From Bacilli bacterium (GTDB lineage Bacteria; Bacillota_I; Bacilli_A; ML615J-28; CAG-698): a stretch of 7,269 nucleotides of DNA. The translations under genes and the position numbers were made by a program. The notes beneath the pieces were generated by a model, which was not told the origin of the DNA, made no database searches, and saw nothing but the letters and a program-made list of their open reading frames with translations. Location of the stretch: contig JAQUYJ010000046.1 of NCBI GenBank assembly GCA_028691905.1, positions 1 through 7,269 of the forward strand, in the 5' to 3' direction. Below are positions 1 through 6,488 of this stretch, piece after piece (positions within the stretch are counted from its first letter, which is position 1; each line of letters starts with the position of its first letter).

Positions 1-354
1 GCAATATCGAAGGCCGCCCTTATCAAGCGGTCCATCCGTAAACAGGTGACCCAAATGGGAATCGCTGGAGCGGGATCGGACTTCAGTTCGAATCATATGA
101 TGGCTGCGGTCCAATTTTGTTGCTATTTGTTTGGGCTGAAGGGATTGGCTGAAACTTGGCCATCCACATCCGGCATCAAATTTATCCAGGGAAGAAAAGA
201 GCGGTGTTCCGTCGATAATATCAACATAAATGCCTTTTCTTGTATTATCCCAGTAGGGATTGGCAAACGGCGGTTCTGTTGCATTATTTTTGGTAACTTC
301 TTTTTGCAGGGCAGTCAAATGAGCCAAAGGATCAATTTTTGGTTGTTGTTTCAA
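1..354 (-). CDS. msrB: Peptide methionine (R)-S-oxide reductase MsrB, C-terminus cut by window edge
   Basis: MsrB reduces methionine-R-sulfoxide in proteins using thioredoxin, a cytosolic repair function. The reading frame is open for 118 codons and runs off the window. Family landmarks are in order: [18 protein letters not shown] (residues 13-30), GIYVDI (41-46), [18 protein letters not shown] (51-68), [12 protein letters not shown] (83-94), [12 protein letters not shown] (98-109) and GLRYC (114-118). Cys118 matches the catalytic Cys, and Cys63 in CGWPSF matches the resolving Cys; the 55-residue spacing fits the family. The two CxxC zinc pairs of E. coli-type MsrB are absent, so this is the zinc-free form. 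The start is TTG at 354-352, chosen because an AAAGGGG site precedes it and homologous sequence begins about ten residues later. It overlaps the GGDEF gene end by 23 nt, which suggests cotranscription. It is a stand-alone MsrB at its N-terminus; a C-terminal partner domain cannot be excluded. Confidence 0.93.
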   Translation of the reverse strand, partial: MKQQPKIDPLAHLTALQKEVTKNNATEPPFANPYWDNTRKGIYVDIIDGTPLFSSLDKFDAGCGWPSFSQSLQPKQIATKLDRSHHMIRTEVRSRSSDSHLGHLFTDGPLDKGGLRYC

Positions 355-1870
355 TGGTTATTTTCCCCTTTCCGTTGTTTTTTGAAGCATACAGGGCAGA
401 GTCCATTCTTTTTAAAATGGCATGAATATCCTGATCTTCATGTATAAAGTAACTGACACCAATCGAAACGCTTAAAGAAATGAACTGATCTTTCCATTGC
501 AGTGAGTAACCTTTAATGGCACCTAAAATTCGGTTTGCGATTAATTCGGTTTTTTTGATATCAAATTCCTGAACAAGAACTAAAAACTCATCTCCGCCCC
601 AACGATAGATCTTATCTGTGGTTCGGGTAGTGGTCTGAATAGCTGTGATGCATTTCTGCAAAGCCAAATCACCGGCATCATGACCGTACATATCATTTAT
701 TGCTTTTAAATCATCCATATCAAAATACAGGACAATGGGACTTTTGTTGGTTTGTTTGAAATAATCGAAAGCAGTCTGTAAATCCCTTATACCGATGCGG
801 CGAAGCAGAGTCTGGGTTAATACATCGCGGTTGGATTCTTCCTGAATAGAAGAGGTTGTTTTTTTTAAATAGTAACTTTCGAGTATTTTCTGGATGGCGA
901 AACTGAGACCGATAATTCCCAATATAATCGATAAGAACGCAACACCAAGACGATTGGTCAATAATTGGAGGGTATTGGTGTTTTCATTAATAAAATGATT
1001 CACATCTTCCACATAGATTCCCATTGCAACAATCCATTGAAAATCCTCATAATAACCTGCATAGGTCAGCTTGAGTGCAATTTCATCGGTGAGTATCCGC
1101 TTAAAATAATAAGTAAAAAAGATTTCACCGTCTGCTTTTATTCCATCCAGTTCAGTCTGATAGGGGGTATTTCCTTTGATGTCCGTCATGGAAGTAGAAA
1201 GATAAGAACCTTCCGTAGCTATGAGGTTGGGGTGAATCAGGCGAATGGCATAATTATCACCGCCGTCAAAATTCACGATTTCATTTACCCAGATATAGGT
1301 ATCATTTTCAAAGGAAGATGCATGGATTTCCATCCGCATATCTGAAAGAACATTTTGATAAATCAATTCATCTGTAATAGCAAGAAAAGCAGTAAAAGAA
1401 GAATAGGTTTGAAAATGATAGAAATGGAATGTATCCAAAACAAGATTCAAATCAGCTGACGGATCAGCAGATTCAATTAAATTGTGCGAATCAAAATAGA
1501 GGGTGTTTGTGGCTGTGTCCCATAAAACTGCAACCACATTTTCATGATAGGGGGAAGAAGTTAACAATTCTGTATAGTACGTGATAAAATCATTGGCAGG
1601 AAGGGTAGATTCCAAAGTCAGATGAAGATTAATATCATCATAGAGCTGTTCATATTGGTTGATAATCCGTTGCTTTCTTTCCTCAATTCGATTGATTTGG
1701 TTGGTAACAGTTTCTTTCAGAAATATTTACATTTGATCATATACAATGGAATAAGTTGCTTCAGCCTGAATGTGTGCAATTTGTTTTGCATAATAAAGGT
1801 AAAAGAAAACCGCAATTAAACCGGTTACAAGAATCATTAGCAGACTGATCAAGTGATATTTTTTAAACAT
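332..1870 (-). pseudogene. Membrane diguanylate cyclase (TM, Cache-like sensor, TM, GGDEF), interrupted by an in-frame stop
   Basis: This frame would encode about 512 residues of a c-di-GMP synthase with an outside sensor. The ATG at 1870-1868 has a GAGG site 7 nt upstream. Codons 7-27 form TM1 (LISLLMILVTGL...). Codon 48 is TAA (1729-1727). The same frame then continues without a break: a charged helix (NQINRIEERKQRI), a Cache-like extracellular region including TYIWVNEIV and RLIHPNL, TM2 near 307-328 (VAFLSIILGIIGLSFA), and a GGDEF domain near 347-505. The domain keeps DMDDLKAINDMYGHDAGD, the active motif RWGGDEF (GGDEF at 425-429), and an RTTD inhibitory I-site five residues before it. The 427-codon stretch from a TTG at 1615 has no ribosome site and would lack TM1, so I do not consider it the natural gene. 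It is either a recent nonsense mutation or a sequence error. GGDEF assignment is firm; the Cache call is moderate. Confidence 0.85.
365..373 (-). promoter_or_regulatory. Ribosome binding site for msrB (supports TTG start)
   Basis: On the minus strand GGAAAGGGG lies 10 nt upstream of the TTG at 354-352. It is the only purine-rich site near the start of MsrB homology, and no ATG or GTG is available in frame there. It sits inside the last codons of the GGDEF gene. Confidence 0.6.
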
Positions 1871-1891
1871 GGCTTTCCCTCACTTATTAAC

Positions 1892-1900
1892 ATTATATCA
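1892..1900 (-). promoter_or_regulatory. Extended -10 promoter of the GGDEF gene
   Basis: The minus strand reads TGATATAAT, a perfect extended -10 (TGnTATAAT), ending 21 nt before the ATG at 1870. A TTGAAA lies 22 nt upstream of the TATAAT, too far to be a standard -35, so recognition probably relies on the extended -10. The implied leader is only about 15 nt and holds the GAGG ribosome site. Confidence 0.6.
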
Positions 1901-1940
1901 TACCCTATTCTTTTTCTTTTTTCAAATGATATAATTTTTA

Positions 1941-1974
1941 AAATAAAAAAAACCGGTTACTGAGGTAAACCGGC
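1941..1974 (-). terminator. Rho-independent terminator after the lipoprotein gene
   Basis: On the minus strand CCGGTTTAC (1973-1965), loop CTCA, and GTAACCGG (1960-1953) form a stem with one bulged T, followed by eight T and then ATTT. The stop codon of the lipoprotein gene (TAA, 1959-1957) lies inside the 3' arm. It separates lipoprotein transcription from the GGDEF gene. Confidence 0.8.
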
Positions 1975-2996
1975 AATTGTAAAGTGGGTGTATATATGAG
2001 TCACTTCGCTGAACATCGTCTGCAAACGGGAAAGGTTATCACTGGGGGTATAAATAAAATCCAATTTTTGGCACCAGCTGAATATATGGTTGCCAATATA
2101 CGCTACACTGGAGGGGATAATGACTGTAACAAGATCGGAACATCCCAGGAAAGCCCAGGATAAAATGGTGGTCACCCGATCTGTCAGGTTAATTTCAGCA
2201 AGATTGGAGCAGCCATAAAAAGCGGATTCGCAATTGTAACAGCGGGAACAGTAATCGAAGTTAAATAAAAACAATTATAAAAGGCTTCGGTTCCGATTGT
2301 TTCCAACGCGGAAGAAAAAGTGATTGCGGCGAGATTGCCTGCTTCATAAAAAGCCCTGTCCTCAATCTTGGTAATAGAATCAGGTAAAACGATTGAAGTC
2401 AAAAGACTGTTTCCGGCGAAAGCAAGAGACCCTATCGTTGTAACCGGAATAGCTGCTATCATATCGGGGATGATTACCTCGGATGTGCTTCCTTCATATC
2501 CGCTGACTACGTAATGGTCATCTTCCAACGTGTATTGAAGACCGTCTGTTGCTGCTGTATAAACAGCATGAATCGTGACATCCTCGGTTGTTTTGGTAAC
2601 AGCAGGTTCCCATCTCGCAAAAACGAGATTTTCCTTTTGGGGAGGAAGCGGGAAAACGACAGTTTGGTTCATGGTTACCTGGGCAGTAGAAATGAGATTT
2701 TCTTCATTGTCGACAAAACGGACCGTATAGGTTTCCAAACCCCATTTTGCATATAGGGTGGTACTCGTTTGAAAAAGAGCCGGACTGTCTGTCAGAACAT
2801 TTTCTTCATCATACCAGCCAAGAAATTCATATCCTTCCCGAATGGGGTTGGGTAGAGAAAGCGAAGTATTGGAAGTTGTCTGAATGGCTTCAATCTGTTC
2901 TCCTCCGTTTGATTCAAAGGAAACAGTGATTTCCTTTGGAGAAGTACACCCAACCAGCAGCAAAACAAAGAAAAAAAGTAAAAATCGTAATTTCAT
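1957..2996 (-). pseudogene. Surface lipoprotein with InlB B repeats and LRR_5 repeats, frameshifted
   Basis: This is probably an envelope-anchored binding or adhesion protein; the ligand cannot be told. From ATG 2996 (GAGGT site 4 nt upstream) comes a lysine-arginine start, a hydrophobic stretch and a lipobox LLVGC with Cys17, so it would be exported and lipidated. Residues 23-85 form an InlB/Flg_new-type B repeat (FESNGG, GYEFLGWYDEE, TLYAKW), and 89-147 a second, more diverged one (YTVRFVDNEENLI, LVFARWEPAV). LRR_5 (BspA-like) units begin near residue 185. After the codons for VPAVTI (about 2234) the frame drifts into unrelated sequence and stops at 2184. The repeat pattern resumes in another frame (ESAFYGCSNLAEINL) and runs to the TAA at 1957. 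One added nucleotide near 2230-2234 (for example making ATT GGC GAA) would restore about 346 residues. It has its own promoter and terminator. Confidence 0.85.
2038..2444 (-). repeat. Six tandem LRR_5 (BspA-like) units of 22-23 residues
   Basis: The units follow a pattern close to VTTIG-xAF-xxCxxL-xxIxIPxS: VTTIGSLAFAGNSLL..., ITKIEDRAFYEAGNL..., LETIGTEAFYNCFYL..., VTI(G)ESAFYGCSNL..., VTTILSWAFLGCSDL..., VAYIGNHIFSWCQKL.... Units 1, 2, 5 and 6 are 23 residues. Units 3 and 4, on either side of the frameshift, are each about one residue short. The units are diverged at the DNA level, so this is a protein repeat rather than a recent DNA duplication. Confidence 0.8.
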
Positions 2997-3022
2997 TTTA
3001 ACCTCACTATTTTATCCGTTCT

Positions 3023-3031
3023 ATTATACCA
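3023..3031 (-). promoter_or_regulatory. Extended -10 promoter of the lipoprotein gene
   Basis: The minus strand reads TGGTATAAT, a perfect extended -10, ending 26 nt before the ATG at 2996. No good -35 is present: at the usual distance the DNA is the 3' arm and T tract of the fab terminator, with TTGTAT at a 15-nt spacing as the best match. Confidence 0.6.
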
Positions 3032-3066
3032 TAAAAAAGAAAAATACAAAAGGAATCCTTTTGTAT
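3032..3066 (-). terminator. Rho-independent terminator of the fab operon
   Basis: Ten nt after the fabF stop, the minus strand forms ATACAAAAGG, loop ATT, CCTTTTGTAT, a perfect 10-bp stem, followed by TTTTCTTTTTT-like sequence. The stem is AT-rich but the uridine tract is long. On the plus strand no T tract follows, so it acts in one direction only. Confidence 0.8.
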
Positions 3067-3075
3067 ATTCAACAA

Positions 3076-4317
3076 TTATTCTAAATTTGGATTTTTAAAA
3101 ACAAGTGTTGCATTATGGCCACCGAAACCCAGACTGTTGCTAAGACAGTAACGGATTACTCTTTGTTTTGCGACATTTGGCGTATAGTCCAAATCACAGT
3201 CTTCATCTTTTTCCTGATAATTGATAGTTGGGGGGATTATGCTGTGTTGCATTGCCTGCACACAGATGATGGCTTCGATTGCACCGATTGCGCCGAGAGC
3301 GTGCCCAGTCATTGATTTTGTTGCTCCGATACTGATATGACGGGCATGTTCTTTAAAAACATTTTTGAGTGCCAGGGTTTCCATCCGGTCATTGTAGACG
3401 GTTGATGTACCATGGGGATTGATATAATCAATTTGATCAATTGTCAGATCTGCATCTTTCAAGGCCTGAAGGATGCATTTTGTGACTCCTGTTGCAGTCT
3501 CGTCAGGAGCAGTGATATGATAGGCATCGGAATTTGCAGCGTAGCCAATTATTTCAGCCAAGATAGGAGCATGACGTTTCACTGCATGTTCATATTCTTC
3601 CAAAAGCAGGACACCGGCACCTTCAGCCATAACGAATCCGGATCGCCGTTTGTCAAACGGAATGGATGCTGCATGGATATCATTGGTAGTATTGAGGGCT
3701 CGCATTGAAGAAAATCCACCAATTCCGATTTCATTCAGAGGCGCTTCGGCACCTCCTGTAAAAGCTAAATCCAAATAACCATCTTTGATATAACGGTAAG
3801 CTTCCCCTATTGCGTTTGTTCCGGATGAACAGGCAGTAACAACGGGAAGAACAGGTCCTTTAGCCTGATATTTAATGGCAATATGACCACCAATCAAATT
3901 AATTATGGCATTGGTTACAAAGTGGGGAGAAACCCGGTCTCCTCCTTTTTCAATTGCTTTTTTTGATTCTTCATATATGGTTGTAATTCCTCCGACGCCA
4001 CTGGTAACAAAAACCCCAAATCGATCGTGATCAAAATCAGCAGTGGCAAGCCTGGATTGTTGATAAGCCTCCTCAGCAGCAATCAATGCAAAGAGAATAC
4101 TGCGGTCCAGTTTTCGAATTTCACGGGGATCCAGAAACAATTCGGGTTGAAGGTTTTTCACTTCACCGGCGATTTGAACTTTCATGGCTGAAGCATCAAA
4201 TAATGTAATGGGTCCGATTCCGTTTTTTCCCTGAATCAGACTGTTCCAGGACTCAACCTGGTTGTTTCCAACGGCATTAACCGTTCCCATTCCTGTAATA
4301 ACGACTCTTCTTTTCAT
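3076..4317 (-). CDS. fabF: 3-oxoacyl-[acyl-carrier-protein] synthase II (FabF)
   Basis: FabF elongates fatty acids by decarboxylative condensation of malonyl-ACP with acyl-ACP in the cytosol. The 413 residues equal the usual family length. It opens with MKRRVVITGMGTVNAVG. The thiolase-fold catalytic set is complete: nucleophile Cys163 in TACSSGTNA, His302 in NPHGTSTVYND, Lys334 and His339 in TKSMTGHALGAIG, and the C-terminal SNSLGFGGHNATL loop that gates the site. This numbering matches E. coli FabF within one residue, which marks it as FabF/FabB type and not FabH. The ATG at 4317 follows the fabG stop by one nucleotide and has no strong ribosome site, so translation is probably coupled to fabG. 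It is the last gene before the terminator. Confidence 0.97.
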   Translation of the reverse strand: MKRRVVITGMGTVNAVGNNQVESWNSLIQGKNGIGPITLFDASAMKVQIAGEVKNLQPELFLDPREIRKLDRSILFALIAAEEAYQQSRLATADFDHDRFGVFVTSGVGGITTIYEESKKAIEKGGDRVSPHFVTNAIINLIGGHIAIKYQAKGPVLPVVTACSSGTNAIGEAYRYIKDGYLDLAFTGGAEAPLNEIGIGGFSSMRALNTTNDIHAASIPFDKRRSGFVMAEGAGVLLLEEYEHAVKRHAPILAEIIGYAANSDAYHITAPDETATGVTKCILQALKDADLTIDQIDYINPHGTSTVYNDRMETLALKNVFKEHARHISIGATKSMTGHALGAIGAIEAIICVQAMQHSIIPPTINYQEKDEDCDLDYTPNVAKQRVIRYCLSNSLGFGGHNATLVFKNPNLE

Positions 4318-4318
4318 A

Positions 4319-5065
4319 TTAAGCCATTACCAATCCGCCGTCTACCTGAATGACTTGGCCGGTTATATAGGTATTCCAGTCACTTGCCAGAAAAGCTACT
4401 GCTTTGGCGACTTCTTCCGGTTGGCCGATTTTTCCCAGGGGAATGGAGTCCAGGATTGCCTGTTTTAATTCTTCCTTTAAAGTTGCAGTCATGTTTGTTT
4501 CTATAAAACCGGGAGCAACAGCATTTACCAAAATTCCTCTTTTTGCAACTTCTTTGGCCAAGGATTTGGTCAGACCGATAATCCCCGCTTTTGCTGCACA
4601 ATAGTTTGATTGACCGGGATTGCCGGCAATTCCAACAACAGAAGATATGTTGATAATTTTACCCTGCCGTTCTTTCATCATCAACGGAATTACTTGCCTG
4701 CAGACATTCCAGGTTCCTTTTAGATTGACTTGAATCACGCGGTCAAAATCGTCTTCATTCATTCTGACCAGGAGGTTGTCAGCTGTAATTCCGGCATTGT
4801 TGACAGCAATGTCGATACGGCCGTAGGAGGCAATGATGTGATCAATCATTGCCTTTACTTCTGACAGAGAGGAAACATTGCCCTGAATGGCTTCAATCTG
4901 ACAGTTTTTTTCTTGTGCTTCCTGTAGAAGGGAAGCTGCCTGATCGACACTTTTATTATAATTTATAATTACTTTTGCTCCGTTTTGAGCCAGTTCCCTC
5001 GCTATGGCAGCACCTATACCGACGGCCCCGCCAGTAACAAAAGCTACTTTTCCATCAAAATTCAT
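4319..5065 (-). CDS. fabG: 3-oxoacyl-[acyl-carrier-protein] reductase (FabG)
   Basis: FabG is the NADPH-dependent reductase of 3-ketoacyl-ACP, the first reduction of each elongation cycle; it is a cytosolic short-chain dehydrogenase, usually a tetramer. The 248 residues are typical length. Visible motifs are the nucleotide-binding TGGAVGIG (11-18), NNAG (89-92), the catalytic tetrad Asn114 (VNLKG), Ser142 (ISSVVG), Tyr155 and Lys159 (YCAAK), then NAVAPGFIETNMT (181-193) and a C-terminal GQVIQVDGGLVMA. The tetrad spacing equals E. coli FabG shifted by four. SDR sequences alone can be ambiguous, but the place between fabD and fabF makes FabG secure. The ATG directly follows the fabD stop with no gap. 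Confidence 0.97.
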   Translation of the reverse strand: MNFDGKVAFVTGGAVGIGAAIARELAQNGAKVIINYNKSVDQAASLLQEAQEKNCQIEAIQGNVSSLSEVKAMIDHIIASYGRIDIAVNNAGITADNLLVRMNEDDFDRVIQVNLKGTWNVCRQVIPLMMKERQGKIINISSVVGIAGNPGQSNYCAAKAGIIGLTKSLAKEVAKRGILVNAVAPGFIETNMTATLKEELKQAILDSIPLGKIGQPEEVAKAVAFLASDWNTYITGQVIQVDGGLVMA

Positions 5066-5983
5066 TTATAGTACTCCTTTCAAGTATTTTAAATCATGGG
5101 GTGTTTGAATGCTGTAGGCTGCTACAGCAGGACTGATTTTTCGGACAAGACCACTTAAAACCTTGCCGGGTCCTACTTCAATAAAGCAATCAATATGGAA
5201 ATGCTCGATTGCATAGTGAATGGAATCTTCAAAGTAAATGGGAGAGTCGACCTGATTTTTTATTTCAGTGTTAATATGATCAAAAGGTAACAGGGTGGCA
5301 GTTGTATTCGCTATTATCGGAAAATCCATCCTGACAGGATGCATTGTTTTTGCAAATTCTTCCAGTTCTTCAGCTGCCTGTGCCATTAAAGGGCTGTGGA
5401 AAGCACCGCTTACCGCCAGGGGAATGATTCTTTTCGCATTGTTTTCTTTTGCAAGTGCGATAAACTGTGCAATATTTTCAGCAGTTCCGCTTACAACTAC
5501 CTGGTCGGGACTGTTGAAGTTGGCTGGATAGGTATTGGTCATTTTTGATATGGAAAAAAGAATTTCCTTTGATAGTCCGAAGACAGCAACCATCTGCCCG
5601 GGGCGAAGAAGACTTGCCTGATGCATTGCTTCTGCTCTTTTTTTAATCAATAGAAGGCTTTCTTCCAATGAAAACAAACCACTGGCAGCAAACGCACTGT
5701 ATTCACCCAAACTGAAACCAATTACCAGTTTCGGCGGATAGATATTTTCTTTTTTTAAGCATTCCAATATGGCCAGACTGGTTACTAAAATTGCCGGTTG
5801 GGCATAAAACGTAGAAGCCAGTGCTTTTTCATCTTCCAAACATATCTTTTTCAAATCATAGCCTAGAACAGCACTCGCCTGATCATAGAGAGAATATAAA
5901 TCAGGATAGGAATCGAGCCATTCTTTCCCCATCCCGACATACTGGGCTCCTTGCCCCGGAAATAAAAATGCTATTTTTTTCAT
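5066..5983 (-). CDS. fabD: Malonyl-CoA:ACP transacylase (FabD)
   Basis: FabD moves the malonyl group from CoA to acyl carrier protein, feeding FabF. The 305 residues are normal length. Motifs are FPGQGAQYVGMG (8-19, Gln11 of the oxyanion hole), the nucleophile Ser91 in GFSLGEYSA, Arg116 in KKRAEAM that should bind the malonyl carboxylate, His196 in SGAFHSPLM, and EVGPGKVLSGL (269-279). The residue before the nucleophile is Phe where E. coli has His (GHSLGE); this is a tolerated variant, not a lost catalytic residue. I chose the ATG at 5983 because homology starts there (MKKIAFLFPGQGAQ) and AAAGGAG precedes it. A longer frame start at 6040 would add 19 unrelated residues inside the regulator gene. 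The gap to the regulator is 10 nt. Confidence 0.97.
   Translation of the reverse strand: MKKIAFLFPGQGAQYVGMGKEWLDSYPDLYSLYDQASAVLGYDLKKICLEDEKALASTFYAQPAILVTSLAILECLKKENIYPPKLVIGFSLGEYSAFAASGLFSLEESLLLIKKRAEAMHQASLLRPGQMVAVFGLSKEILFSISKMTNTYPANFNSPDQVVVSGTAENIAQFIALAKENNAKRIIPLAVSGAFHSPLMAQAAEELEEFAKTMHPVRMDFPIIANTTATLLPFDHINTEIKNQVDSPIYFEDSIHYAIEHFHIDCFIEVGPGKVLSGLVRKISPAVAAYSIQTPHDLKYLKGVL
5074..5080 (-). promoter_or_regulatory. Ribosome binding site of fabG inside the fabD end
   Basis: AAAGGAG lies 8 nt before the fabG ATG and is read by fabD as part of its last codons (LKGVL). Terminating and initiating ribosomes therefore meet at the same place, the usual arrangement for balanced output of neighbouring pathway enzymes. 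Confidence 0.8.
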
Positions 5984-5987
5984 ATTA

Positions 5988-5994
5988 CTCCTTT
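5988..5994 (-). promoter_or_regulatory. Ribosome binding site deciding the fabD start
   Basis: AAAGGAG ends 4 nt before the ATG at 5983, slightly close but strong, and overlaps the last base of the regulator stop codon. It supports the shorter fabD start over the in-frame ATG at 6040, which has no comparable site. Confidence 0.75.
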
Positions 5995-6488
5995 CAGGTC
6001 TGCATGTCTTCTTTTGATGCGGGCTGATATGCTTCCACATCCAAAAAGTTTACTTCAATGACATGATTCAAACGAGATATTATCTCTTTTAAAGTGAAAA
6101 ACTGACTGACATCCTGCAAAGCAAGAGCTTCCAATAATTCCTGATAAAAATTTTCGTATGTTTTCACGGCGTGGAGTGCTTTATCCGTCAAATATAAAAT
6201 GATGATACGGCGGTCCTGATGATTTCTGGTGCGAATAACATACCCTTTTTTTACTAAACTGTCAACAGCAATCGATAGGGTTCCTTTTGTTACTTTCAGT
6301 TGCGCAGCAATATCAGACATCGATTTAGTATTGGATAAACCAATGATATAAAGAACTTTTACTTCCGATGCTGTAACATCAATTACACCTTTCTTTTTTA
6401 GATATTCCCTTTCATAAAATTGTAATTTTGCTTGCAGTTCCAAAAAAGAACTGGCAATAATACTGATAGTGTTCTGAATTGAATTCAT
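5994..6488 (-). CDS. MarR-family transcriptional regulator, FabT-like, of the fatty-acid operon
   Basis: This 164-residue protein has a MarR winged helix-turn-helix: TASEVKVLYIIG (39-50), the DNA-reading region SMSDIAAQLKVTKGTLSIAVDSLVKKGYV (56-84), and a wing with the family signature DRR (92-94) followed by IIILYLTDKA. The flanking N- and C-terminal helices should form the dimer. In Lactobacillales the MarR protein FabT, located in the fab cluster, represses fatty-acid genes with acyl-ACP as partner; the location and KVTKGTL...KKGYV...DRR pattern suggest the same job here, but that is inference and the effector is unknown. The ATG overlaps the accA stop by 4 nt (ATGA), so the regulator is made in step with the enzymes. 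No operator is evident in the window; it is probably upstream of the operon's first gene. The tail after about residue 150 (AYQPASKEDMQT) is polar and probably disordered. Confidence 0.9.
   Translation of the reverse strand: MNSIQNTISIIASSFLELQAKLQFYEREYLKKKGVIDVTASEVKVLYIIGLSNTKSMSDIAAQLKVTKGTLSIAVDSLVKKGYVIRTRNHQDRRIIILYLTDKALHAVKTYENFYQELLEALALQDVSQFFTLKEIISRLNHVIEVNFLDVEAYQPASKEDMQT

Noticed and set aside
46..447. Open frame on the plus strand at the left edge
   Set aside because: It lies opposite msrB and the GGDEF gene end. The minus-strand MsrB motifs are unmistakable, while the plus-strand translation resembles nothing and has no ribosome site.
965..1345. Plus-strand open frame opposite the sensor region of the GGDEF gene
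   Set aside because: It is a shadow of the conserved minus-strand frame with no recognisable domain.
332..1615. A 427-residue GGDEF protein starting at the TTG at 1615
   Set aside because: No ribosome site precedes the TTG, the first transmembrane segment would be missing, and the same frame continues upstream to a well-formed start at 1870 once the TAA is ignored.
1727..1729. Stop codon reassignment or readthrough at TAA
   Set aside because: TAA is used as the normal terminator of fabD, fabG, fabF and the lipoprotein gene in this window, and no recoding element is visible next to it.
2038..2444. LRR array as a CRISPR or DNA tandem repeat
   Set aside because: The periodicity is at the protein level (about 69 nt) with diverged DNA, and there are no identical repeats or spacers.
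4380..4601. Second minus-strand frame inside fabG
   Set aside because: It is an out-of-frame shadow of fabG, which is complete and has all catalytic residues.
5984..6040. Longer fabD start at 6040
   Set aside because: The extra 19 residues overlap the regulator, do not resemble FabD, and lack a ribosome site; AAAGGAG points to 5983.
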